64,000 nucleotides of DNA from Sphingopyxis sp. Root154 (GCF_001427105.1 NZ_LMGI01000001.1:868001-932000); one strand, 5' to 3'; positions 27,354 to 37,774 are shown, counted from the stretch's first letter. Notes: generated from the sequence alone by a model not told the origin. A program made the numbers and translations.

Positions 27354-28937
27354 CTACCACCAGGTCGCATAGAGCGCGATCAGGATCGCGATCACGGCGC
27401 CGCTCGCCACGTTGAAGCCGGTCGTGGTGCGGAAACTGACGCCTTCGGCGGTGATGCGGTCCTTGTCGGCGGTGGCGGGCATCAGCAGCGACAGGCCGAT
27501 CGCCAGCGCGAGCGCGATCAGGAACACAATCCCCATGCGATCCATGAACGGGATCGAAGGCGCGAGCACCTTGAACAGATAGGAGAAACCGACCGACGCC
27601 ACCGCCGCGGCGATCGCACCAGCCTCGCTCGCCCGCTTCCAGAACAGGCCGAGCAGGAAGATCACCGTGATACCGGGGGTGAAGAAGCCCGAAAATTCCT
27701 GGATAAACTGGAACGCCTGATCCGAACCGCCGAGCAAGGGGCGCGCCGTGATCAGCGCGAGCAGCGTCGCGACGACGGCAACCATGCGCCCGACGAGCAC
27801 CAGCTTCTTCTCGCTCGCCTCGGTCTTTTCCCCGGCATGCACAGGCGAGAATTTGGCATAGAGATCGAGCGTGAAGATCGTCGCGATCGAATTGATCTTC
27901 GAGGCGGTCGACGCCACCACTGCGGCCATCAACGCTGCGAAGACGAGACCCAATATGCCCGCGGGCAGCAGCCGCATCATCGTCGGATAAGCCTCGTCGG
28001 GTTTCGCGAGGTCGGGCGCAAGCATCACCGCGGCGATCCCCGGCAGCACGACGATCACCGGCATCAGCAGCTTCAGAAAAGCGGCGAACACGATGCCCTT
28101 TTGCGCCTCTGCCAGGCTCTTCGCCGCGAGCGCACGCTGGATGATATATTGGTTGAACCCCCAATAGGAGAGGTTCGCGATCCACATGCCGCCGATCAGC
28201 ACCGAGATGCCGGGCAGATCCTTGTAGAAGGGGTTGTCGGACGTCAGGATCATGTCGAAATGCCCGGGCAACTCGCTGGTCAGGCGGCTGAATCCGCCGA
28301 TGATGCCCGCGTCGCCGCCGATTTCGCTGAGCGTGATGCCCGAGATGAGCAAACCGCCGAGAACGAGCAAAGTGACCTGGACGATGTCGGTGAGCGCGAC
28401 CGCTTTCAGCCCGCCGTAAAGCTGATAGAGAAGCGCGAAGCCGCCGAGCGCGAACAGCGCGACGTCCTGATCGACGCCCGCCACCTTATTGACCGCGATC
28501 GATCCCAGCCACACGATCGATGTGAGGTTTACGAAGATGTAGAGCGCGAGCCAGAAGATCGCCATCAGCGTGCGGATGTTGGTGCCGTAGCGCTGTTCGA
28601 GGAACTGCGGCATCGTGAAGATCTCGTTGCGGATGAAAATCGGCAGGAAATATTTGCCGACGATCAGCAGCGTGAGCGCCGCCATCCATTCGTAGGACGC
28701 GATCGCGAGACCGATCGCATAGCCCGATCCCGACATGCCGACGATCTGCTCGGCAGAAATATTGGCGGCGATCAGCGATGCGCCGATCGCCCACCAGGGC
28801 AGATTCTTCGACGCGAGGAAATAGTCGGCGCTGTCCTTGGCCTTGCCGCCCTTTTCGCGGCTGACCCACTGCGCCAACCCGAAAATCCCGATCGCATAAG
28901 CGACGATCACCGCCACATCGAGAGTCGTCAGCGTCAT
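27354..28937 (-). CDS. Sodium/sugar symporter (SSS family), probably galactose
   Basis: This 527-residue inner-membrane protein of the sodium:solute symporter family has about 14 hydrophobic helices. Family features are LPWWAIGASLIAANISAEQI near residue 45, YGGLKAVALTDIVQVTLL in the first half, and the helix-8 segment AALMAAVVASTASKINSIAT that lines the Na+ site in SGLT-like proteins. The start at 28937 follows GGGGATA. Its neighbours suggest galactose or a galactose-containing sugar as the substrate. It diverges from the GntR regulator. Confidence 0.9.
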   Translation of the reverse strand: MTLTTLDVAVIVAYAIGIFGLAQWVSREKGGKAKDSADYFLASKNLPWWAIGASLIAANISAEQIVGMSGSGYAIGLAIASYEWMAALTLLIVGKYFLPIFIRNEIFTMPQFLEQRYGTNIRTLMAIFWLALYIFVNLTSIVWLGSIAVNKVAGVDQDVALFALGGFALLYQLYGGLKAVALTDIVQVTLLVLGGLLISGITLSEIGGDAGIIGGFSRLTSELPGHFDMILTSDNPFYKDLPGISVLIGGMWIANLSYWGFNQYIIQRALAAKSLAEAQKGIVFAAFLKLLMPVIVVLPGIAAVMLAPDLAKPDEAYPTMMRLLPAGILGLVFAALMAAVVASTASKINSIATIFTLDLYAKFSPVHAGEKTEASEKKLVLVGRMVAVVATLLALITARPLLGGSDQAFQFIQEFSGFFTPGITVIFLLGLFWKRASEAGAIAAAVASVGFSYLFKVLAPSIPFMDRMGIVFLIALALAIGLSLLMPATADKDRITAEGVSFRTTTGFNVASGAVIAILIALYATWW

Positions 28938-28993
28938 CTTCGGTATCCCCTTTCCAGCGGTGTCCCGCAAAACGCCGCGCCGAAAAACGCGCG

Positions 28994-29037
28994 ATCGTCT
29001 ATTTATACGATTTATAGGACTTTATATTTATATGATC
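28994..29037. promoter_or_regulatory. AT-rich operator-like region between symporter and GntR genes
   Basis: ATCGT-N8-ACGAT (28994-29011) is an inverted repeat, and a further TTATATGATC lies at 29028-29037. Similar TAT(A/G)YGAT half-sites occur in the other promoter gaps of the sugar locus (35091, 38871-38896, 40990-41017). They may be bound by the adjacent regulator; this is inference. Confidence 0.45.
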
Positions 29038-29149
29038 TATGCCACTTGTCTAGAGCCTAGCTGCGGGCGATACGAAGCGCGAGGGACCCGCGCGCGGCAG
29101 GATGCCGTAAAGTGCCTGATCTGGCACAGCGGACAAGAGAGGGAATAGC

Positions 29150-29881
29150 GTGCAACCAGGTGATCCGGCGGAACTGCGAACCCGATTGGGACGCAACCTG
29201 ACCTATGGCCTCCTCGATTCGCTGGGCCGCGCGATCGTCATCGGCGCTTATGAAGACCAGCCCTTTCCGACCGAGGCCGAATTGGCGAAGCAGCATGGCG
29301 TCAGCCGGCAGGTGACGCGCGAGGCGGTGAAGATGCTGACCGCCAAGGGGCTGCTCAGCGCGCGCCCGCGACAGGGCACGATCGTCCAGCCGTCCACCAC
29401 GTGGAACCTGTTCGACACCGACGTGCTGCGCTGGCTTCTCGAGCGCAAATTCTCGGTCGACCTGCTGCGCCACTTCAACCAGTTGCGCGTTGCGATCGAG
29501 CCCGAGGCTGCGGCGCTCGCCGCCGCCAATGCGAGCGATGCCGAGCTCGAGCCGATCCTCGCGGGACTCCGGCGGATGGAAGCGGCGGAGCGCGGACTCG
29601 ACGATACGCTCGACGCCGACATCGCCTTTCACGTCGCCATCCTGCGCGCGTCGGGCAACCCCTTTTTCGTCCAGTTCCGCGACGTCGTGACCACCGCGCT
29701 GCGCAGTTCGATCCGCTTCACCAATCGCATCAAGGGCCGTTCGGCGAGTGTCGCCGACCATGCGGCGGTCAGCGAGGCGATCGCGCGCCGCAATCCCGAC
29801 CGCGCGCGCAAGGCGATGAAGAAAATCATCGGCGACGTCCTCGACCTCATCGAAACGAGCGAAAGCCCCGCCGAGAGCTGA
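29150..29881 (+). CDS. FadR-type GntR transcription regulator of the sugar locus
   Basis: This 243-residue protein has an N-terminal winged helix with FPTEAELAKQHGVSRQVTRE and an all-helical FCD effector domain (LRHFNQLRVAIEPEAAALAA, then DIAFHVAILRASGNPFF and DHAAVSEAIARRNPDRARKA, carrying the metal-ligand Asp and His residues of FCD proteins). A GTG start follows GAGAGGGAATA. It is divergent from the symporter-dgoKA operon and next to the TonB receptor, so it most likely represses the locus and responds to a galactonate-type sugar acid, as DgoR does. Confidence 0.9.
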   Translation: MQPGDPAELRTRLGRNLTYGLLDSLGRAIVIGAYEDQPFPTEAELAKQHGVSRQVTREAVKMLTAKGLLSARPRQGTIVQPSTTWNLFDTDVLRWLLERKFSVDLLRHFNQLRVAIEPEAAALAAANASDAELEPILAGLRRMEAAERGLDDTLDADIAFHVAILRASGNPFFVQFRDVVTTALRSSIRFTNRIKGRSASVADHAAVSEAIARRNPDRARKAMKKIIGDVLDLIETSESPAES

Positions 29882-29886
29882 GGGTG

Positions 29887-29921
29887 AGGCAAGGCGCCGC
29901 GATGATCGCGACGCCTTGCCT
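29887..29921. terminator. Bidirectional hairpin between convergent genes
   Basis: AGGCAAGGCG and CGCCTTGCCT form a 10-bp stem. The loop contains CGCGA-TGA-TCGCG, which extends the pairing. It lies between the stop codons of the GntR gene and the TonB receptor and can serve both. Confidence 0.75.
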
Positions 29922-29927
29922 GTCGGC

Positions 29928-32642
29928 TCAGAAGCGCGCGCGCAGGCTCGCCCCATAGAAGCTGTCGTCGACCCGGATGTCGTGCGGGAAGCCCGGCGTG
30001 TGGAAATAGCTGTGATACTTACTCCGCAACACGTTCACGCCATCGACGCTGAGCGCCAGATGCTCGTTGATGTCATAGCTCACCGAGAAATCGAGCCGGC
30101 CGTTCGCCTTCACGCGGTTGAACTTCGCGCCGTCGCCCGGCACCAGCAAGCCGCCGCCGAACAGGCCCTCATTGAACTTGCCGCGCCATGTGTAGACGAC
30201 GCGCGCGGTGATGCCGTATTTCTCGTACAGGCCGCCGATATTATAGCTGTATTTCGACACGCCGAGCAGCGGTTCGCCGACGAGCGGATCGGTCGGGGTC
30301 TTGATCTTGCTGTCGGCGATCGTGAAGTTCCCGAACATGCCGAGGCCGTCGAGCCCTTCGGGCAGGAAATCGAAGAAGACCTGCCCGCTGACCTCGACAC
30401 CCTTCAGCTGCGCGCCGCCCAGATTGCGCGGACGCGAGATATTATAGGTGATGCCGTCGATGACCTCGGGCTCGACCCCGATCGCGACGCGGTCCTTGAT
30501 CTCGCGATAATAGACGGCGGCCGACACATAGCTCGACGGGCCGAAATAATATTCGGCGGTGGCATCCCACGCGTCCGATTTCTGCGACCTGAGGTCGGGG
30601 TTGCCGCCGCTGCCGTTGGGGCGGATGTTGGCGTTGTTCGGCACCTCGTAAAAGAGGCCCGGATTGAGGTCGCCGAACGTCGGACGCGACAGCGTGCGCG
30701 CATAGCTGGCGCGGAGCTGCAGCTCGGGCGAAAGCTTCAGCCGGATGCTTGCGTTCGGCAGGAAGTCGGTTTCGCTGGTCGACCGCCGTACGGGAGTCAG
30801 CACACCGCTGACCCGGCCCGTGCCTTGCAGATCGCGGTCGTTGGTTACCCAGCGCACCCCGACGAGGCCGTCGATCAGCGCGTCGCCGCCAAGGTCGGCG
30901 GCATATTTGATCTGCGCATAGCCCGACATCGTCTTTTCATTCGCGCGGTAGCTGCGCGAAGGGTCGGGCGCGGGGTCGCCCGCGGGCGCGCCATAGAGCT
31001 GGCGCAGCAGATCCGTGTTTTCGCGCAGGAAATCGGGATCGGGGGTGTACCAGTTCGCACCATTGTTGATGAACGGGATCGACGCCGGCGACAGGATCAG
31101 GAAATCCGACGGCAAGCCGACCGAATTGACCAGCGTGACGCGGTTGCCGCCGGGCGCGGCGGGTCCGCCGGCAAAGCCCTCGAACGATGCCTTGCGGTCG
31201 GCATAGCGGAAGCCGAGCTGGATCTGGTCGATGAAGCTTTCGACGTCATAGCTGAAGTCGGTCCGCCACGCCTTCAGCGAACTTTTCGAGGTGTTGATGT
31301 CCTGGAACAGGCTGTTCGCGAAACGGAAATCATTGGCATCGCTGAGCGGATCGCCCGTCATCACGGTCGTGCCATGCCCATTGTCGTTGATGATGACATT
31401 CACCGACGGGATCGTCTTGCCGATGTCGACGATGATGTTGCGCGCCTTGAACGTCGTGTCGAAATAGGAAAGATCGGTCTCGAAATGGATGCGGTCATTG
31501 TCGTACCGCATGCCGCCCGCGATCAGCCACTGGTCGGTCTTGTCGCGCTTTGCCTGCGTGCTGGTGAGGCCGGGGACATTGTTGAAGGTCGCGCTTTCGC
31601 CAAGACACAGATTCTGGGTGGTCCCGCCGTTGCTTGTCGGAAAGCCGCCGCCGTCGACCTGCGCCGTAAAACATTCGCTGCCCGCCACCGCATTGGTGAT
31701 GCTTTGCGCCGCAAAGATGTCGGAGAAGATGAAGTTGGTGGCGAAGCGCGAGCGATAGCCGCTGTAAAGGCCGTCGACGTAGAGCTCGAGTTCGGGGGTC
31801 GGCTTCCACTGGAGTGCGAGGTTCGCCTGCGGGCGACGATAGCCGCCGGTGTCGGTAAGCCCGCCGACGCAGGTCGGCAGCACGATCCCCGCCGCACCCG
31901 GAGGGCCGTTGGAGCCCGAGCGCGGATCGCAGTTGAACGAGATCGGCCGGTTGAAATTCTGATCCGAATAGGAAATGTTGAGGAGCGCGCCAAATTCGCC
32001 GTCGCCGACGTTCCAGCGGCCGCTGATGAGCCCACCCAGCGTATAGCTGAACTTGTCGACTTCCTTGCCATAGCTGCCGCGCGCGTTGAGCGCGACGCTG
32101 ACGCCTTCCTTGAAATTGAACGGCTTTTGCAGCTTGAGGTTGATCACCCCGGCAACCCCGCCTTCGAGCAGATTGGCGGAGTTGGATTTATAGACTTCGG
32201 CCCCCGCCAGCGCTTCGGCGGGAAGATCCTGAAAGGCAAAGCCGCGTCCGACGCCGGTGAAGATCTCGCGCCCGTCGAGGGTCGTCAAAATATCGCCGAT
32301 GCCGCGCACAAGCGGGCTGACGACCTCGTTGTTAAAGCCGTTGACGGTCTGGATGCCGGGAACGCGTTGCAACGCGGCCGCCACGGTGGAGTCGGGAAAT
32401 TTTCCGATGTCGTCGGCGACGATAACCTCGACCACCTGGTCCGAATTGCGCTTGATGTTGCGGGCGGCCTGCAGGCTGGCGCGCTGGCCGGTCACGACGA
32501 TTTCGCGATCGGTCGCCGCGGTGCCTTCGCTGGCCACGCTGCCGGTTTCCACTTGCTCGTCCGACGTCTGCGCCGCGGCGGACGCCGATGCGAGCAGGGC
32601 CGCCATCGACGCACTCGTAAACATGAACAATCTCGTCTTCAT
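29928..32642 (-). CDS. TonB-dependent receptor, carbohydrate type
   Basis: This 904-residue outer-membrane receptor imports a bulky substrate using TonB energy. The signal peptide is about residues 1-25, followed by EIVVTGQRASLQAARNIKRN (TonB-box and plug start) and a plug with VVEVIVADDIGKFPDSTVAA and ALQRVPGIQTVNGFNNEV. A 22-strand barrel ends in aromatic GASLRARF. The ADDIGKFPDSTVAAALQR plug is typical of sphingomonad and Caulobacter sugar receptors. The start at 32642 has GGGAGA nine bases away; another ATG lies 15 bases further upstream. It is the first and largest gene of the leftward group and probably brings in oligosaccharides. Confidence 0.93.
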   Translation of the reverse strand: MKTRLFMFTSASMAALLASASAAAQTSDEQVETGSVASEGTAATDREIVVTGQRASLQAARNIKRNSDQVVEVIVADDIGKFPDSTVAAALQRVPGIQTVNGFNNEVVSPLVRGIGDILTTLDGREIFTGVGRGFAFQDLPAEALAGAEVYKSNSANLLEGGVAGVINLKLQKPFNFKEGVSVALNARGSYGKEVDKFSYTLGGLISGRWNVGDGEFGALLNISYSDQNFNRPISFNCDPRSGSNGPPGAAGIVLPTCVGGLTDTGGYRRPQANLALQWKPTPELELYVDGLYSGYRSRFATNFIFSDIFAAQSITNAVAGSECFTAQVDGGGFPTSNGGTTQNLCLGESATFNNVPGLTSTQAKRDKTDQWLIAGGMRYDNDRIHFETDLSYFDTTFKARNIIVDIGKTIPSVNVIINDNGHGTTVMTGDPLSDANDFRFANSLFQDINTSKSSLKAWRTDFSYDVESFIDQIQLGFRYADRKASFEGFAGGPAAPGGNRVTLVNSVGLPSDFLILSPASIPFINNGANWYTPDPDFLRENTDLLRQLYGAPAGDPAPDPSRSYRANEKTMSGYAQIKYAADLGGDALIDGLVGVRWVTNDRDLQGTGRVSGVLTPVRRSTSETDFLPNASIRLKLSPELQLRASYARTLSRPTFGDLNPGLFYEVPNNANIRPNGSGGNPDLRSQKSDAWDATAEYYFGPSSYVSAAVYYREIKDRVAIGVEPEVIDGITYNISRPRNLGGAQLKGVEVSGQVFFDFLPEGLDGLGMFGNFTIADSKIKTPTDPLVGEPLLGVSKYSYNIGGLYEKYGITARVVYTWRGKFNEGLFGGGLLVPGDGAKFNRVKANGRLDFSVSYDINEHLALSVDGVNVLRSKYHSYFHTPGFPHDIRVDDSFYGASLRARF

Positions 32643-32706
32643 CGGTCGTCTCCCCATAGAGCTGCCAGGTGGTGTTTCACCCGATCTTGTTGATTTTAAA
32701 TATCTT

Positions 32707-32721
32707 ATTTGTAATACAAAT
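32707..32721. promoter_or_regulatory. FadR/GntR-type operator upstream of the TonB receptor
   Basis: ATTTGTAATACAAAT is a perfect 7-1-7 inverted repeat that fits the TnGTnnnACnA consensus of FadR-subfamily GntR proteins. It stands 65 bases upstream of the receptor start, in AT-rich DNA. The GntR protein encoded at 29150 is the obvious candidate to bind it. Confidence 0.7.
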
Positions 32722-32758
32722 TATTCAGGCACAAAAAATTTGAGAGATTGGAAAGGCG

Positions 32759-33889
32759 CTACTTCACCGGCACGACGCCCTTCGGCGCGGCGGTCAGGCG
32801 CTTGATCAGGTCGACTTCCGCCTGGCGATAGGGCGTGCCGTCGCTGCGCAGAACTTCGTGGAACCAGATCGGCGGCTCGTCGCCGGTGTAGGGTTTTTTC
32901 CAGCTGTCCCATGGCAGCCGCGTCTGCGACTTGCCGTCGACGAAGCCCCAGTTGATCATCGCGACGCCATATTTCTTGCCCAGCGGCAGCGAGCCGTCGA
33001 AGGTCGATCCATTGCCGCGCGCCATATATTCGGTGCACAGCAGCGGCCGGCCATAGACCTGGAGTTGCTTGACGCGACGTTCAAACGTCTCGGGCCAGTT
33101 ATAGTCGTGGAAGGAAATGACGTCCGACTGCGCGACCTGAATCTTCTCGACCGCATCAAGCTTATTCACGTCCGACCATTCGTCGCCGATCCACAGCCCG
33201 CTGGTCAGCGGCTGTTTCGGCTTTGCACTGCGCGCCCAGTCGAAGACCTGACCCAGCAGGCCGGCAACCATCGCCTTCTTGTTCGGCGTCGGTTTGTAAT
33301 TGCCGCCGCCCTCATTGTTCGGCTCGTTCCAGACGTCCCAGGCGAGGACGCGATCGTCGTTCGCGAAACGGCCGACGACGTCCTTCACATAGGCTTCGAG
33401 CTTGCCGTGCTGCGACTTGTCGGCAAGCCGCACGGCGCCCGGCGCCTGCATCCAGCCGCTGTTGTGAACGCCGGGGATCGGCGGGTGCTGCGGGCCCGCA
33501 ACGGGGTTCGGGTCCCAACAGCTGTCGAACAGCACGAACATCGGCTTGATCTTGTGCTTCGCCGCGATGGCGAGGAACTGGTCCATCCGCTGCTTCAGCC
33601 CTTCGGGATCATTTTCCCAGAGCAGATTGTGCAGGTAGACGCGCATGGTGTTCATGCCCATCGCCGACGCCCAGCCGAGTTCCTTGTCGATCGTTGCGGG
33701 ATCGAAGGTTTCCGCCTGCCACATTTCGAACTGGTTGATCGCGGTCGCCGGGTTGTAATTGGCCCCGACGAGCCACGGCTGCGCCTCGTACCAGCTGTGC
33801 GCCTGCGCCTTGGTCCAGCGTTCGGCGGCATGCGCGGGCGATATCAGGAACAGCGCGGCGCAGACCAGCGCCATCAGCGTACGAAGCAT
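32759..33889 (-). CDS. Secreted glycoside hydrolase, GH5/cellulase-like
   Basis: This 376-residue protein has a signal peptide (about 1-21, AHA/A). TIM-barrel clan GH-A features are LGWASAMGMNTMRVYLHNLL in the first third, VLAWDVWNEPNNEGG near residue 190 with the acid/base Glu, SFHDYNWPETFE, and RPLLCTEYMARGNGS near residue 290 with the nucleophile Glu. Both catalytic Glu are present. The substrate is unknown; the galactose locus suggests a galactan, arabinogalactan or similar. It ends before the TonB receptor promoter region and starts one base after galM. Confidence 0.85.
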   Translation of the reverse strand: MLRTLMALVCAALFLISPAHAAERWTKAQAHSWYEAQPWLVGANYNPATAINQFEMWQAETFDPATIDKELGWASAMGMNTMRVYLHNLLWENDPEGLKQRMDQFLAIAAKHKIKPMFVLFDSCWDPNPVAGPQHPPIPGVHNSGWMQAPGAVRLADKSQHGKLEAYVKDVVGRFANDDRVLAWDVWNEPNNEGGGNYKPTPNKKAMVAGLLGQVFDWARSAKPKQPLTSGLWIGDEWSDVNKLDAVEKIQVAQSDVISFHDYNWPETFERRVKQLQVYGRPLLCTEYMARGNGSTFDGSLPLGKKYGVAMINWGFVDGKSQTRLPWDSWKKPYTGDEPPIWFHEVLRSDGTPYRQAEVDLIKRLTAAPKGVVPVK

Positions 33890-33890
33890 C

Positions 33891-35036
33891 TCACTCTCCG
33901 AAAAAGAGACGGTAAACCATCTTGTTCATATAGGTCTGACCCGGGGCCAGCCGGGCCGAACCGAGCGCAGGCTGGTTCGGCGTGTCCGGAAAAATCTGCG
34001 GCTCGAGCACGATCGCATCGCCCTGGCGATAGAGCTTGCCCGCCTTACCGACGACAGTGCCGTCGAGGAAATTGCCCGAATAAAATTGCACCCCGGGCTG
34101 GTTCGACCACAGTTCGAAGCCGCGGCCCGAAATGGGTTCCTTGACCCGTGCGAGCTGGCGCAGCGCCTTCGACACGGTCTTTGCGACGACGAAATTATGA
34201 TCATAGCCCTTGCCGGTCACGATTTGCGGATCGCTCGCGTCACGCACCCGCTCGCCAACCGCGTGCGGCGTGTTGAAATCGAACACCGTGCCCGCGACGG
34301 GCTGGAACGCGCCGGTCGGGATCAGCGTTTCGTCGACCGGGGTATAAGCTGCTGCGGGAATGGTCAGGACATGCCCCAACGCCCCCTGCCCCGATCCCTC
34401 GCCGGCGAGATTCCAATAGCCGTGATTGGTGATGTTGACGATCGTCGGCTTGTCGGTCGTCGCGCGATATTCGATGCCGAGCTCATTCTGCTCGTTGAGC
34501 GAATAGGTCGCCAGCACGGTGAGCTTGCCCGGATAGCCTTGATCGCCGTCGGGGCTGACATAGCGCAGCGTCACCGACGCGGTGTCGCCCTGCTTTACCT
34601 CGACAACCTCCCACAGCACCTTGTCGAAACCGGCGGTGCCGCCATGGAGCGAATTGCCGATGTTGTTGACCGGCGTCTGATAATGTTTGCCGTCGAGACT
34701 GAACTTGCCCTTCGCGATGCGGTTGGCAAAGCGTCCGACCGTCGCGCCGAAATATTCGGATTTGGTCAGATAGCCGTCGAGCGTGGGGTAACCGAGCTGG
34801 ACGTCGGCGACCTTGCCCTGCTTGTCGGGCATCATCAGCGACTGGATCGCGGCGCCCCAGTTGATGATCGTCGCCGAGACGCCCTGGGCATTGGTTAGCG
34901 TCACCGCCTCGACCTGCCGTCCGTCGGGCAGCGCCCCAAAAGGCTTGCGCTGGATTTCCGCCGCGCCCGCGGGGGCAAGGGCCAGCGCCCAGCCGGCCGC
35001 CCCGATTGCGAGCGATGCCGCAAGCTTCGCCTTCAT
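33891..35036 (-). CDS. galM: Secreted aldose 1-epimerase (galactose mutarotase)
   Basis: GalM interconverts the alpha and beta anomers of galactose and other aldoses. It has 381 residues including a signal peptide (about 1-24), so it acts in the periplasm. Active-site segments are GRFANRIAKGKFSLDGKHY, LHGGTAGFDKVLWEV (His), NITNHGYWNLAGEGSG (second His), and the C-terminal LEPQIFPDTPNQPALGSARL with the catalytic Glu. GGGAGA precedes the ATG. It directly precedes the secreted glycosidase gene. Confidence 0.95.
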   Translation of the reverse strand: MKAKLAASLAIGAAGWALALAPAGAAEIQRKPFGALPDGRQVEAVTLTNAQGVSATIINWGAAIQSLMMPDKQGKVADVQLGYPTLDGYLTKSEYFGATVGRFANRIAKGKFSLDGKHYQTPVNNIGNSLHGGTAGFDKVLWEVVEVKQGDTASVTLRYVSPDGDQGYPGKLTVLATYSLNEQNELGIEYRATTDKPTIVNITNHGYWNLAGEGSGQGALGHVLTIPAAAYTPVDETLIPTGAFQPVAGTVFDFNTPHAVGERVRDASDPQIVTGKGYDHNFVVAKTVSKALRQLARVKEPISGRGFELWSNQPGVQFYSGNFLDGTVVGKAGKLYRQGDAIVLEPQIFPDTPNQPALGSARLAPGQTYMNKMVYRLFFGE

Positions 35037-35102
35037 GATGATCTCTCCCTTTTCATGGTCTATCACGCACCTTTTTGCGAGTAAAGCCGTTTAATATGAT
35101 AA

Positions 35103-35963
35103 TTAACTTGCGAATTGGCGTGGAGCGAATCCCCGGACGCCGGCATCGACCTCGAACAAGGCACCGGCGTGCGGCGACGCGGTGTCGTCTTCGGCGGCAG
35201 AGGTGACGAACAGGCGGTCCAAATCGGCGCCCGCGAAGGCGCAGCTGGTGAGTTGTGCCGCGGGCAGCGGGATGCTGCGGTCGAGGCTGGCGTCGGGCGC
35301 ATAGCGTTCGATGCGGCCGGCGCCCCAGAGCGCGATCCACAGCCCGCCTTCGGCATCGAAGGTCATGCCGTCGGGGGTGCCGTCGCTATCCGAAAAATCG
35401 AGAAAAATGCTGCGATCGTGCAGACTGCCGTCGTCGGCGATGCGGTAGCGATAGACGTGTCCCAGCTTGCTGTCGGTGTGGAACAGATGCTCGCCCCCGG
35501 GCATCAGCGCGGGACCGTTCGCGATCGTATAGCCAGTATCGACCCGCGTGACGCGGCGATCGGGATCGAGCCGATAGAGGCTTCCACTCGCGCCTTCGCA
35601 ATCGAACGGCATCGTCCCCGCCCAGATGCGCCCCGCGTCGTCGGCCTTGGCGTCGTTCATCCGGTTCGCGGGCAGGCCGGGCTCGGGATCATGGAACGGA
35701 GTTACTGAGAAAGGATCGAGCCGTAGCTCGGCGAAACCGCTTTGCAGCCCCGCGATAAAACCGTCGCCCGGCGCGCGTTCGATCACCCAGCCGATCGGCT
35801 CGGCGTGCGTCCAGCGGGCCACATCCCCGCCCGCGAGGTCGAACCGATTGAGCCCGCAGCCAAGGATGTCGACCCAATAGAGCGCATTGTCGCGCGGCGA
35901 CCACAAAGGCCCCTCGCCCAGCCGGTCGCGCGTATCGCGCTCGACAATTGCGAAAGCGCTCAA
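35103..35963 (-). CDS. SMP-30/gluconolactonase-family sugar lactonase
   Basis: This enzyme opens the sugar lactone made by the dehydrogenase, here probably galactono-lactone to galactonate. It has 286 residues. Metal and active-site motifs are [20 protein letters not shown] near the N-terminus (metal Glu), [20 protein letters not shown] (Asn/Asp), and [15 protein letters not shown]. No ATG stands at the right place; a TTG at 35963 overlaps the dehydratase stop (TTGA) and gives the family's normal start and length. The TTG start with overlap implies coupling to the dehydratase. Confidence 0.88.
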   Translation of the reverse strand: MSAFAIVERDTRDRLGEGPLWSPRDNALYWVDILGCGLNRFDLAGGDVARWTHAEPIGWVIERAPGDGFIAGLQSGFAELRLDPFSVTPFHDPEPGLPANRMNDAKADDAGRIWAGTMPFDCEGASGSLYRLDPDRRVTRVDTGYTIANGPALMPGGEHLFHTDSKLGHVYRYRIADDGSLHDRSIFLDFSDSDGTPDGMTFDAEGGLWIALWGAGRIERYAPDASLDRSIPLPAAQLTSCAFAGADLDRLFVTSAAEDDTASPHAGALFEVDAGVRGFAPRQFAS

Positions 35964-37774
35964 TGGCTGTCCCTCGGCAGGCCGGCATTTTGGGCTAGGC
36001 GCTGAAATCTGGTCGCGTCCTCCAGCGCGGCGCCGGTAGCGAACTGACCGACCAATTGGCGCTGAATTTCCTGCCAAGGGGTCTGCGAAGCTGGATAGGC
36101 ATAGCCGCCCGCTTGCTCAAGCCGGGCGCGCCGTACCGCAAGCTCGGCGTCGTCGACCAGCATGTCGGCGGTCCGGCGGACCAGATCGACGCGAATGATG
36201 TCGCCCGTCGCCAGCAGCCCGAGGCCGCCGCCGGCGGCGGCCTCGGGCGATGCGTTCAGGATCGACGGGCTACCCGACGTGCCCGACTGCCGCCCGTCGC
36301 CGATGCAGGGCAAGGTATGGATCCCGCGCTTGATGAGCGCGACGGGGGGCTGCATGTTCACGACTTCGGCGCCGCCGGGATAGCCGATCGGTCCCGCACC
36401 GCGGATGACAAGAATGCAATCCTCGTCGATGCCGAGTGCGGGATCGTCGATGCGCGCATGATAATCTTCGGGGCCGTCAAAGACGATCGCACGGCCTTCG
36501 AAGACGTTCGGCCGGTCGGGGTCCGACAGATAGCGGGCGCGGAAGGCGTCGGAGATCACGCTCGCCTTCATCACCGCCGAATCGAACAGATTGCCGCTGA
36601 GCACCATCAACCCCGCATCCTCGCGAAGCGGCGACGCAAAGGGCCGGATCACCGCCGCGTCCTGCGTCACGGCTTCGCCGCAATTTTCGGCGAGCGTGCG
36701 GCCGTTGGCGGTCAGTACAGTCCCGTCGAGCAACCCCTGACGTAGCAACTCACCGATCACCGCCGGGACGCCGCCGGCGCGATAAAAATCCTCGCCCAGA
36801 TATTCGCCCGCGGGCTGCAGGTTGACGAGCAGGGGAACATCCTCGCCTTCGCGCTGCCAGTCGTCCATCGTCAGCTCGACCCCGATATGCCGCGCGATCG
36901 CGTTGAGATGGATCGGCGCATTCGTCGAGCCACCGAGCGCGGCGTTGACCTTGATCGCATTGAGAAACGCGGCGCGGGTCAAGATGTCGGAGGGCTTACG
37001 ATCGGCGTGGACCATCTCGACGATCGTACGACCGGTCTGCCACGCGCATTCCTGGCGGTCGCGATACGGCGCGGGGATCGCCGCCGAGCCCGGCAACGCC
37101 ATGCCGAGCGCTTCGGCCAGGCTGTTCATCGTCGTCGCGGTGCCCATCGTATTGCAATAGCCGGTCGACGGCGCCGAGGAGGCGACGAGTTCGACAAAGC
37201 CCTTATAGTCGATTTCGCCCGCCGCGAGCATCTCGCGCGCTTTCCACACGATCGTGCCCGACCCGGTGCGCTGCCCCTTGTACCAGCCGTTGATCATCGG
37301 CCCCACCGACAGTGCGGCCGCCGGAATGTTCACCGTCGCCGCGGCCATCAGGCATGCCGGGGTCGTCTTGTCGCAGCCGATGGTCAGCACGACCCCATCG
37401 AGCGGATAGCCATAGAGCGTCTCGACGAGACCGAGATAGGCGAGGTTGCGGTCGAGCCCCGCCGTCGGGCGCTTGCCCGTTTCCTGAATGGGGTGCACCG
37501 GAAATTCGATCGGGATGCCGCCCGCGTCGCGGATCCCCTGCTTCACCCGATCGGCGAGAATGATGTGGTGGCGATTGCACGGCACAAGATCGCTGCCCGT
37601 CTGCGCGATCCCGATGATCGGACGGTTCGACTGCAACTCTTCGAGCGACAGGCCGTAATTCAGATAGCGCTCGACATAGAGCGCGGTCATGTCGGGATTG
37701 TCGGGATTGTCGAACCACAACCGCGACCTCAGTGCCGGCCGCTTCGATCCGCCGTCTTGCTTGTCGTCCGTCAC
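35960..37774 (-). CDS. Sugar-acid dehydratase, IlvD/Edd family
   Basis: This 604-residue iron-sulfur dehydratase belongs to the arabonate/xylonate/galactonate type. In this locus it most likely turns galactonate into 2-keto-3-deoxygalactonate. Cluster and substrate motifs are [17 protein letters not shown] near residue 135, [20 protein letters not shown] near 205, [18 protein letters not shown] near 280, and [20 protein letters not shown] in the C-terminal third. It belongs to the IlvD/Edd fold, not the enolase-type DgoD. It heads the unit with the lactonase. Confidence 0.9.
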   Translation of the reverse strand: MTDDKQDGGSKRPALRSRLWFDNPDNPDMTALYVERYLNYGLSLEELQSNRPIIGIAQTGSDLVPCNRHHIILADRVKQGIRDAGGIPIEFPVHPIQETGKRPTAGLDRNLAYLGLVETLYGYPLDGVVLTIGCDKTTPACLMAAATVNIPAAALSVGPMINGWYKGQRTGSGTIVWKAREMLAAGEIDYKGFVELVASSAPSTGYCNTMGTATTMNSLAEALGMALPGSAAIPAPYRDRQECAWQTGRTIVEMVHADRKPSDILTRAAFLNAIKVNAALGGSTNAPIHLNAIARHIGVELTMDDWQREGEDVPLLVNLQPAGEYLGEDFYRAGGVPAVIGELLRQGLLDGTVLTANGRTLAENCGEAVTQDAAVIRPFASPLREDAGLMVLSGNLFDSAVMKASVISDAFRARYLSDPDRPNVFEGRAIVFDGPEDYHARIDDPALGIDEDCILVIRGAGPIGYPGGAEVVNMQPPVALIKRGIHTLPCIGDGRQSGTSGSPSILNASPEAAAGGGLGLLATGDIIRVDLVRRTADMLVDDAELAVRRARLEQAGGYAYPASQTPWQEIQRQLVGQFATGAALEDATRFQRLAQNAGLPRDSH

